Assembly (NCBI GenBank): GCA_015832175.1
Contig: WJXW01000013.1
Coordinates: 186,001-250,000, forward strand
Reading direction: 5' to 3'
Source of the DNA: Paraphaeosphaeria minitans
Lineage: Eukaryota > Ascomycota > Dothideomycetes > Pleosporales > Didymosphaeriaceae
Length of the DNA stretch: 64,000 nucleotides
The notes beneath the pieces are model-generated. The model saw nothing but the letters and a program-made list of their open reading frames with translations, made no database searches and was not told where the DNA came from. A program made the translations under genes and the position numbers. This document shows, piece after piece, positions 52,919-61,475 of the stretch. Numbering within the stretch: the first letter of the stretch is position 1; every line of letters starts with the position of its first letter.

Positions 52919-55021
52919 TCAACGATGACGACGCTTCTTGGAGAGGGGTTTGGGGTCACCGGTGGAATCGTCTGAGTGCTCGATGCGCGAAAGTTTGTAT
53001 ATGTCGACTTCGCCTTGATCCTCGTGCTTCTGTGTGATGTACGAACCTTCTGAAGGGGGAGATGAAGCAGAAAGCACTTCTTCGACGGCCTTCTCATAAT
53101 CATCATCGTCGCGGATGTCATTCTGGCCCACGGTGTCAAGCTCCTGGTCTGAGAGGTCGTCTGGAACGTCTGAGAGGTCGATATCAGATTCGTTATCGCC
53201 TAAAGGCTTTCCGTGAGCCTTATTGCGGATGTTGTCCTGGCCCCCAATAGTGTCAAATTCCTGATCAGACAGGTCGTCTGGAACGTCTGAAAGATCGAAC
53301 TCAGATTCTTCATCAATCACAGGCTTATCATGGGCCTCATTGAGGGTGTTATCCTGGCCCACAGTTTCAATCTCCTGATCTGAAAGATCGTCTGGAACGT
53401 CTGAGAGGTCAAAATCAGATTCTCCACCCACAGACTTGTCATTGCGGATGTTATCCTGGCCTTCAAAATCTTGATCTGATAGATCTTCTGGAACGTCTGA
53501 GAGGTCGAACTCAGATTCTTCATCGTCTATAGGCTTGCCTTGAGCCTTATTGCGGATATTATCCTGGCCTATAGTGTCAAATTCTTGATCTGAGAGGTCA
53601 TCTGGAACGTCTGAGAGGTCCAACTCGGACTTTTCATCGCCCACGGGCTTTTTGTGAGTCTCTTTGACGGCAGCATCAGAATGCTGCTCCGGCGATGCAA
53701 CCTTGCCATCCATGGTGTTTCTATCGTCGCTCATAGTATCGATGTGGCCTGTGCTGGCCTCGCTGTGATTATCAAAATCCGAGTTTACAATCTCCATCTT
53801 GGTCATCTCTGGAACTTCCTCAGTGGTATCGATATCATCATCAACAACATCTTCATTGCCGAACAATGTCTCATCATCTAGCGAGGTGTAAACGGGCTTT
53901 TGAGCACGACCAGAGCGACGAAAAGTGCCAGTACGGGCATTCTTGCGACCTTGAGCAATGGCACGCTTGGAGCCTCGGAACGAGCGGTCCTCATCGCTGC
54001 TAGACTCTGTGTCCAATACAGTCATTTTTCTAGGGCTGGTCTTGCGGGGGTTGGCCTTGCGGGGGCTGGTCTTGCGTGGGCTCGCCTTTCGAAGAGGTGG
54101 TGGATTGCGTACAGAAGAGATCTTTCCAACACAGAAGGTCGTGCGCTTAGGGGGAATCAGGGGGGCAATCTGCGCCTGGTGACGTAGATTATCCTTGAAA
54201 GCAGCTGGATCACTACGTGTAGTCGAATGATAGCTGCTAATCTGCACCTGGCTTGTAGCTGGGGCCGTGACTGAAACCGTAGCCGGAACAAGGGGAGCTG
54301 ACCGAGCTTGGTGCATCGTGGAAGTATCGAGGCCGACTGATGCATTGTTGGTAATCAAAGCATGGCCTGAAATTTGCGACTCGCCTGTAGCAGCAGCGTT
54401 CTTGCTTGCAATTTGCACCGCGATCGCAGGTGGAAACGGCAGGGGTTTTTCTAGTGCACGATTCTTGAGCACTGTACCGCCGATCGTTAGATCAGGTGCC
54501 AAAGCTTGAGCCATTGCAGGCTCTGGGCGGGTGACCTGGTCGATAGGAGCGCTGAAGGAGGAAAATGATAGCCCATTTCCGAATGTGCGACGCCGAAGCG
54601 GTAAATTTGGCGGAATCCACGCGCGACCCTCATGGCTGAGGAGATCGTCCGCTGCGCTTCGAAGAGGGAAATTCTTAATTTCGTTGGGGATATCGGCCTC
54701 AGGGATGCGTACGGCGACACCGCCTAAGCGGGACATGTTCCAATCCTGTACAATGCTATGCTCGGTAAAGACAAACTCGTCTAGAATGTAGCGGAATATG
54801 AACGGGTCCTCTGAAGGCGTGTTCAGAGCTTGACGCATCTCCTGAACGTTGTTGTGCTGTGCGTAGAACAGATGGTAGAAGTGGTCCTCGGGAGTCTTAC
54901 TACCCATATCAATACGACGTTCAGTAAGGGTCGCGACCAGCTCCAGCTCACGGCGCTGAGGAGCCCAACCAGGGTTGTCGCAGAATCGGCGTTGGATGTC
55001 TCGGAAATTGGCGGAGACCAT
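52919..55021 (-). CDS. 700-aa protein with WN module and acidic SDVPDDLSDQE repeats (family member M)
   Basis: ATG at 55021, one open frame. The N-terminal module (about 1-140) reads FTEHSIVQDWNMSRLGG (WN at 94-95), then IKNFPLRSAADDLL; members N and O share this order. It lacks the DALDLTR core. A basic stretch at about 307-330 has repeated (S/N)PRK(T/A), suggesting DNA or chromatin binding. Residues 461-637 carry five copies of a unit centred on S(E/D)(F/L/I)DLSDVPDDLSDQE with a variable spacer. The C-terminus ends KKRRHR, a nuclear localisation-type patch. A TATA box lies 148 bp upstream. The acidic repeats might be an interaction or activation surface; that is inference. Confidence 0.84.
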   Translation of the reverse strand: MVSANFRDIQRRFCDNPGWAPQRRELELVATLTERRIDMGSKTPEDHFYHLFYAQHNNVQEMRQALNTPSEDPFIFRYILDEFVFTEHSIVQDWNMSRLGGVAVRIPEADIPNEIKNFPLRSAADDLLSHEGRAWIPPNLPLRRRTFGNGLSFSSFSAPIDQVTRPEPAMAQALAPDLTIGGTVLKNRALEKPLPFPPAIAVQIASKNAAATGESQISGHALITNNASVGLDTSTMHQARSAPLVPATVSVTAPATSQVQISSYHSTTRSDPAAFKDNLRHQAQIAPLIPPKRTTFCVGKISSVRNPPPLRKASPRKTSPRKANPRKTSPRKMTVLDTESSSDEDRSFRGSKRAIAQGRKNARTGTFRRSGRAQKPVYTSLDDETLFGNEDVVDDDIDTTEEVPEMTKMEIVNSDFDNHSEASTGHIDTMSDDRNTMDGKVASPEQHSDAAVKETHKKPVGDEKSELDLSDVPDDLSDQEFDTIGQDNIRNKAQGKPIDDEESEFDLSDVPEDLSDQDFEGQDNIRNDKSVGGESDFDLSDVPDDLSDQEIETVGQDNTLNEAHDKPVIDEESEFDLSDVPDDLSDQEFDTIGGQDNIRNKAHGKPLGDNESDIDLSDVPDDLSDQELDTVGQNDIRDDDDYEKAVEEVLSASSPPSEGSYITQKHEDQGEVDIYKLSRIEHSDDSTGDPKPLSKKRRHR
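53110..53640 (-). repeat. Five coding repeats of about 90-115 bp (acidic SDVPDDLSDQE unit)
   Basis: Each unit contains minus-strand sequence for LSDVP(D/E)DLSDQ(E/D), and spacers encode GQDNIRN(K/D). The third unit has a shorter spacer. All units are in frame. Confidence 0.88.
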
Positions 55022-55168
55022 GTTTGCGGTAAGTTGCCGGATGAAGGAATGCGTTGGAAATTCAGTCGGCCGAAGAAGGTGGTCTGAAGCTCTGTTTGAC
55101 CTAAGATCTCTCTAGGGTTGCGAAAAGGTTTCAGTGGTGGATGTATCTCCTGTGATGCAGGAGAGTTG

Positions 55169-55176
55169 TTTATATA
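55169..55176 (-). promoter_or_regulatory. TATA box of the 52.9-55.0 kb gene
   Basis: TATATAAA on the minus strand, 148 bp before the ATG at 55021. Confidence 0.5.
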
Positions 55177-55406
55177 GGCATAGCAGCGCGATCAAAACTC
55201 CCACGGGGAACCTGCACTGGCATTGTGCGAAGTGGAATGGGTTTTCACTCTCCGTTCTAGTGTACATAACGCTCCTTTCACGTATGTAACTTATCTTCAA
55301 CCATTTCATAATCTAGTGAAACTATCTCATCTGAGTATAGTTATGAAAGTAGACTGAGCCGTGATTTTCTCTGGTTTTATTGGAGTGTATACCAGCTGAT
55401 ACACAG

Positions 55407-55463
55407 ACGGACAGATTTCACCAGCACGGACAGATTTCACCAGCACGGACAGATTTCACCAGC
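55407..55463. repeat. 19-bp tandem repeat, three perfect units
   Basis: ACGGACAGATTTCACCAGC occurs at 55407-55425, 55426-55444 and 55445-55463, followed by the start of a fourth. Confidence 0.92.
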
Positions 55464-56779
55464 ACGGATACATATCGACGCTCTGCGAGCACTGACAGCC
55501 CTTTCGTCAACTCTTTGACCACTACAAATTGAGTGAGCTGTACTGTATCATGTATTTTTGAAAAGCCTTTCCTCCTAGATTCATCCAAATGACAACCATG
55601 AGGACTGGCGTTCCCACTTTCCACCTACAGGCAGATACGAGCGCCTGATCTCCACACGTTCTTCCACCTATTTGGACGGTGCTACGAATATCATGTTTAG
55701 TTAGCCTTTCACTGCTCAATGTTTAAGTCAGATTATTATCCGCCCATTGGCTGAACGTATCATAGGGTAGTTGTGATGGCCAATATTTTTGAATGAGTTT
55801 TCGAACTGGGCTAGGTACTTGACACTCAGGCAAATTTGGTCTTGGTTTCTCAGTAGGTTCATTGGTCACTTTCTTTTTTTCAAAATGCGGCTAGACTATA
55901 CACAAGTGGGCAGCTTAAATGAATCATAACCAAACAACCTCCTTCTTGCATCAGACTTTGAGCCCAACAAAACAATAAACATCAACAGGAACGAGAACAT
56001 TAACATCGTATCCCTAACAAATGTGCACCCATAAAGCTCCCATCCTTAGCACGAACCAGTCGAACAGTATTCAATGACACAGCCAACTCAATGACAGCCC
56101 AAACATCCGGATGAACATTTTCCCATAGTGGGGTCAGTCCAGCGCATACCAACAACGATTAAAACTCAAGTCGCTCACTAAGCTAGTACATTTCCATTCC
56201 AGGATTGATTAGCCCACATCAGTAACGTGTCAAGGACTCAAGCCACACCGTGGGCTAATTTACTTTTTGTTCATCCACATGTTTTCCCAGCCTTCACAAG
56301 GAGCGAGTTACACTCAAGCTACACAAGTGGACTGTTGCATTAATATGGTGAAGATTTTCCATCTCACTTCGTTAGCGAGTTAAACTCAAACCACACAGCG
56401 AGTATATCTCCAGTCATACGTTATGATAACTATTCCGCCTGCACCAAGCTTTGTCGACTCTAGAGATGTCAAACGACTTATCAGACCAGAATGTCTCAAG
56501 TCCTGGTGTGGCCGGACATCTGGGCTGTGGTCATAATATTTTTTTCAAAAAGAAATTAAGATAAAAGGATTGGAAGAGGGAACGTCCATAAAGAGTTAAG
56601 AAATGAATGACAGCGCACGTAAAAGAAGCACCGACTCACTACTTCGAGTTCTTTGTCATCCTCGTAAACGCTGCGTGTGTCGATTCCTATCTCAATTCTC
56701 TGGACGCAAGCCGCGCTGTCATGAACGATTTGGCGGTGCCCCTGGAGCTGTTCCGTTGCTAAGATCCTAAATATTGATG
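55464..56779. other. Intergenic between two minus-strand genes, no gene seen
   Basis: Short frames only. GCGAGTTA(C/A)ACTCAA occurs twice (about 56303 and 56375), a weak direct repeat. Confidence 0.45.
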
Positions 56780-59700
56780 TCAAGTTTGCGACGCATTTTC
56801 GCTTTCGTCCACTGTCAAGTCTAAGCGAGGCCGCTTGCTACTACTGGATCCTAGGACCGCGGTCTTCCTTTCGCTCGAACGAGGGCGTTTGCGAGCTCTG
56901 GAAGCAACAGCAGCATCAATCTGGAGCAGCTCTGGATCAATTAAAAATTCCTCAGGCTCTACTTGCGATTGTGGAAGTTGTGAGGTTGGAAGATATCCAC
57001 CATGACCGGTCACACCTTCACCGTGCTGCTCGCCCTCGGACGGACTCCATGGCCGGGCCTCTACGTACTCTTGATATTCTGTGTGCCTGTCAATCTGTGA
57101 TTCTAGGTCGACCTCCTGGGGCTGCTGGTACCCACCAAAATCATTTCCGCTCGCAGGATAATATCCACACTCATGTGGCCGGTAGTCAAAGTAACCTGGA
57201 ATCTCCTGTGTCTGCGGGAGTTCTTCAGTCTGTTGAGATTGCTGGTTCCCACCGTATCCGTTTGAGTTTTCTCCATACTGCTGAGACGGATAGTACGGCT
57301 GGCTTGGCATTGAGGCTGGATTTTCACGATGTGGTTGAGGCTGAGCTGGACCTCGGTACCCTCCAGGGGTATCCCTGATTTGGTCGGAATGACCCTGGAT
57401 ATGGTCGACCATGTAGGCCTGTTGCGTGCTCTGCCGCGGAGGCTCGCCGTACCGTTGGTTCATATTGTCGTAGGGGTCCGTTTCATAAGTATGATTCTTT
57501 TCAGACTGCTGTATGTTGGCCGGATATGGCTGACTCAGCAGCCCTTGCCAGTCCTGTTCAAGACCAGACCGAGCTACAGAATAGGTTTTGCCACCAACCT
57601 GCTCAGAGTGGGGATCCTGCAAGCGAACACGCTTGTGTAACGGCGAAGCGTCTTCATCGGCGCTGTATGAGTCTTCATCGCTTTGAGGATCATTACAATC
57701 ATGCTTACTCGCTCCAGAGCTTGATGTCTGTGGTACCGCGGGTGGTGGGCCAGCATTCGATACAGGGCCAGGAAGTGGGACAGCAGTGCCTGCCAACATG
57801 TTACTCGCCCCAGAGCTCGATGGAGCTGGAACAAAACGTGGTAGCATAGACCCATTATTCATGCTAGGGCCTGTGGGGATCGTGGGCGGCGCCTGACCTC
57901 CGTGGCTAGACCCAGGAACTGGAAGTATTGGGAGAGGTGCTAGCGGTACATGGTTCGCCGCAGTGCCTGGAAGGGCCTGAACGTTGAGCTGCACTTGCAA
58001 AGCAGGATTTAATCCAGCGATTGCAGGCATTGGAACAGCCGCTTGCGCTATAAAATTTTGCCCGATTGCCGGTGCATTAGGCTGTTGCGGCCAGTACGCC
58101 GCCCGATGTTGGTTACACTCCTGTTCCCACTGCAGATCATGACGCTCTGCACGGTTTTTGGCAATGGGACCGAGAAACCGAGCAATCACAGCTGAGTCCA
58201 AATGGTTATTGGTGACCGCGTAAGCACCTCCAACAAAACCCAGCACCGTCGCGTAGTCCGTTGGATACATGTACTGCGCACTTACAGCAGGATTTCGAAG
58301 CACCCAATCGACGCAACGAGTCAAGTCGAGAGCGTTGTCGCCCACAGGAAGGTGCTTTACGTTATGTGCAAGCTGACTGAATGGGATGGGGTCCCTCGGG
58401 TACGAAGGCTTGCTGCCTCGTCCGCTGACCTGCTCCAACGTCCTGATACCTCTGACAGAAATTCCACCAAGGACATACCGTCGGTTGACGGGATGAGTAT
58501 GCGGTTTGTTATTACGGTCCCAAATGACAGCAGGATACTCCTTCGTCATCTCGCCTCTAATGAACTTCCAAATGAAGTTCTCCGTTACGACATGATGGCG
58601 ATGAGATGTTGCAATGTTCGAAAGAGCCTTCTGGTGGTACTTTCCAGTGTTGGAGAAAACGCGGTCGATCATGTCCACACTTCGCATGTGGTTCGGGATG
58701 AAGGTCATGATCTCCGCAAGAGTGAAATTTGCACCAGGTGGCAGCGGAACATTAGGCGATGGAGCATCGAAAAGCGCAATGTGCTGTCGTTGTACTCTGG
58801 GTGTAGCTGGTTGAGCTAAAACTGGAGGATTGGGGGCGGCAGGGGCAGGGACTGCGAGCACGGTTGGTAGTGCGGGTGGTAATGCTTGCTGGACGGGGAC
58901 ACCGACATTCGGTGCACCAGACGACGAAGGCACACCTGGGAGAACTGATGGGACTGGGCGTTGGGGGTGTGGTGCAGGTGCCGGGGCGGGACGAGTTGAA
59001 GACGCTGGCGGTCGGGGGTGGCTTGGTTGAGGGGAAGCGGGGACAGGACGAGAAGGAGCTCGGAAAGCCTGTTGCTGGACTTCAGCAACTGGCGGAGGGG
59101 GATGACGTACCTGGCGCTGGGAGTGTGCATCACCCTGGAGAGGAGGGGCAGCTGCAGGGATGCGTTCTTCTGGTGGATCAATTAAGTGATACCACACGTT
59201 CGGTTGCATCAAAAATCGCCAGTTTGGCCCAACAATCTCAATTCCAAACATTTCCAGAGCACGTTCCTGGAAGATAGACCGCTCCTCTCTAAGTGGGCCA
59301 CCACTGAAGAAGTTATCACGGATAGCCCAGTGCTCAGATGGGATGTTGAGGCTGCGATTGCGGCGATAACGCAACCACTGGCGTGGAGGCAGAGATATAC
59401 CATTACGACCAACAGCCCACCTCAACGGAAATTGGTTATCATGGTCGAAAATATCGTACCGCCCCTGCATTGGCTCGTCTTCCGTTGTGGGGAAGCTCTC
59501 GGTATAATTGAGACGGGTCAGGTTCCAGCTCTCAATGATGTGGAATTCGAAATCAGCGAATTCCTCAACAATCTCCTGAATTGAGCGTCCAACACGATGT
59601 CTAAGAGCTTCCCGTGCACTTTCGTTGTTAGCACGTAGTGCCTCCGCAAGACGATCCCGAGGGTTCCGCACATTTCTATAGATCTGGAAGATTCGTGTGT

Positions 59701-59785
59701 CTGCTGCCTCAAGCAAGTTCCGTACTTCCGGTTCTGTCTGAACTGTGACACGTGGGACAAAAGCTGGCTGGCGGTTTCCAGACAT
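56780..59785 (-). CDS. 1001-aa protein with WN module and core domain (family member N)
   Basis: ATG at 59785, one open frame. The N-terminal module (about 1-150) reads FEFHIIESWNLTRLNY (WN at 87-88), then QFPLRWAVGRNG. A Pro/Ala-rich linker (200-350) follows. The core domain is at about 353-540: FTLAEIMTFIP, DMIDRVFSNTG, PFSQLAHNVKHLPVG, NALDLTRCV (484-492), YMYPTDYATVLGFVGG. The rest is disordered: Ala/Pro/Gly, then Gln/Tyr/Pro-rich (a prion-like composition at about 770-950), ending with KRPRSSERK and SSKRPRLDL, nuclear localisation-type patches. It has the same module order as the 61.5-kb gene and is its closest relative here. Confidence 0.86.
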   Translation of the reverse strand: MSGNRQPAFVPRVTVQTEPEVRNLLEAADTRIFQIYRNVRNPRDRLAEALRANNESAREALRHRVGRSIQEIVEEFADFEFHIIESWNLTRLNYTESFPTTEDEPMQGRYDIFDHDNQFPLRWAVGRNGISLPPRQWLRYRRNRSLNIPSEHWAIRDNFFSGGPLREERSIFQERALEMFGIEIVGPNWRFLMQPNVWYHLIDPPEERIPAAAPPLQGDAHSQRQVRHPPPPVAEVQQQAFRAPSRPVPASPQPSHPRPPASSTRPAPAPAPHPQRPVPSVLPGVPSSSGAPNVGVPVQQALPPALPTVLAVPAPAAPNPPVLAQPATPRVQRQHIALFDAPSPNVPLPPGANFTLAEIMTFIPNHMRSVDMIDRVFSNTGKYHQKALSNIATSHRHHVVTENFIWKFIRGEMTKEYPAVIWDRNNKPHTHPVNRRYVLGGISVRGIRTLEQVSGRGSKPSYPRDPIPFSQLAHNVKHLPVGDNALDLTRCVDWVLRNPAVSAQYMYPTDYATVLGFVGGAYAVTNNHLDSAVIARFLGPIAKNRAERHDLQWEQECNQHRAAYWPQQPNAPAIGQNFIAQAAVPMPAIAGLNPALQVQLNVQALPGTAANHVPLAPLPILPVPGSSHGGQAPPTIPTGPSMNNGSMLPRFVPAPSSSGASNMLAGTAVPLPGPVSNAGPPPAVPQTSSSGASKHDCNDPQSDEDSYSADEDASPLHKRVRLQDPHSEQVGGKTYSVARSGLEQDWQGLLSQPYPANIQQSEKNHTYETDPYDNMNQRYGEPPRQSTQQAYMVDHIQGHSDQIRDTPGGYRGPAQPQPHRENPASMPSQPYYPSQQYGENSNGYGGNQQSQQTEELPQTQEIPGYFDYRPHECGYYPASGNDFGGYQQPQEVDLESQIDRHTEYQEYVEARPWSPSEGEQHGEGVTGHGGYLPTSQLPQSQVEPEEFLIDPELLQIDAAVASRARKRPRSSERKTAVLGSSSSKRPRLDLTVDESENASQT

Positions 59786-59960
59786 ATCTCCAGACGTATT
59801 TACGGATATCTTGATGTCGAATTGGTGTAAAAGATTTCACAGAAAACGGGGAGCTGTCACGTTGATCTGAGGCTAGCTCAAGGTCAAATCTAGGTTGCTC
59901 TGTAGGGTTGTGAGTTTGTGAAAACCTTTCGATGTGGAGTGAAGGAAAGCCTTTTGGGCG

Positions 59961-59975
59961 TATATAGATTTATAG
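59961..59975 (-). promoter_or_regulatory. TATA region of the 56.8-59.8 kb gene
   Basis: Minus-strand TATAAA and TATATA about 176-190 bp before the ATG at 59785. Confidence 0.4.
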
Positions 59976-61244
59976 TAGTGCTAAGCTGAGGCCTCATCAT
60001 CGCTGCACAATGTGTACAGTGAAATCGCGTGTAGATGCATCTTACACTCGAAGATGCGATCATAGTGCACGCACCATGATTCGGGTTTCTTCCCAGCTCT
60101 AGAAGAGGGAGTCGAGCCGCATCCAAGTTTAGGTGATGCTTCATAGGATGAAATGGCTCGGGTGAGTGAATCGAAAGCGTTCCAGGTAAATATGAGACCA
60201 TAATGCCCTTCGAAACGAGGTATTCACCGCTCGCGTGATCGATACCTTGATTCTGATGCGGGACATATAATATACTGATCATCATTAGTATTGCGGTGTA
60301 GTGATCCCTGCCACGACTTCGACTGGATGCATGAGGAATCTACGAAGCAGATGACGGCATGCTCAGTACTTCCAGATAAAGCAGCGTACATAAAATTGAA
60401 AATAGAAGAGGTGAGTTGTGCAAGAAGTTGTTCAGTGGACTTTACAATGCATCTTGTCACACCGTTTCAGTGATTGGCTCGGAAAATTCGATTGCGGTTA
60501 CGTAGTATCAAACACTTCCCCTCAATTGGACTAGATGATTGATACTTTCTGATAAGAAGACTACTCAAAGCAGTACATTTTCCCATAGTACATTGTCCGA
60601 GCAATTATACAATCATTTGAGAAACCGAAACCTTCATGAAAGTTGCGAGATCGCAGGCCAGATATATTTATTCGCGTCTAGTGGGACAATGTACTTCTAT
60701 GAAAAAAAGTATCATTGACCATGCCCAACAGCAAACATTCTGAAGGGCGATCGTGATGATGTCTCGAACTAGCTAAACTCACTTCAAGAGCTGTTGTTCT
60801 CATGAATACAGAAAAGGTCTCATAATAGGCTGATCGTCAGCCAATGATCTCGTTCTCACCACAAGAGCTTCTTCGGTTGAACTGATTACGTTAGGTCATC
60901 GATCGTCTGCGTCCAACTGGCCTTGGGAAAAATGGCATGTTTTTTTCCTTGTTCATGCAGGGAGCTCATGGATATGCACTGCTGCTCTATGAGGAAATAC
61001 TGTGCATGGATATGACTATTCTACCAAGATACACCGCTATATAAATGCCGCACTTCACTTGCACAATTCGGGAACATAATTTTTGCACATGAGAAATATT
61101 CAATCGGATTCTAGCAAGAGACGAAAAAGGTCATCTGAAGCATTCGCGATCCTAGAATCGCTGCAAACGCAATAGAAAGAACACCAATAGGATAGAGAAA
61201 AGTGTATTAGTGAGAATAAGATCAAGTAAATATGTGGAGAAAAG
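59976..61244. other. Intergenic, nothing recognised
   Basis: No frame with credible composition; AT-richer than the flanking genes. Confidence 0.45.
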
Positions 61245-61475
61245 CTACAACACTTTAAAGACGATATCGCCACGTCGGTAGTCCCTTTCAGATGTAGGGT
61301 AACCGTGACCTTTTCGCCGACTTGCAATCACGCGCGAGCGCCGAGTCATCGTATCACCGCCATTCATACTGAGCCGTCCATACATGCATGCCTTGACTCC
61401 TCGCCGACCCCCATCCATCGTCCTCATCGGTACCATCGCGGTGGCACTTTCCGCAGATCTTCCAGAAGCTTTCAA
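61245..61475 (-). other. In-frame open stretch directly after the stop codon of family member O
   Basis: After the TAG at 61476-61478 the same frame continues open for about 76 codons (Arg/Gly/Met-rich) to 61245. It shows no resemblance to the C-terminal modules of other members. It could be a lost C-terminus, a rare readthrough extension or chance. Confidence 0.3.

Noticed and set aside
55407..55463. CRISPR-like array
   Set aside because: The three 19-bp units are directly adjacent with no spacers, and the genome is eukaryotic; it is a plain tandem repeat.
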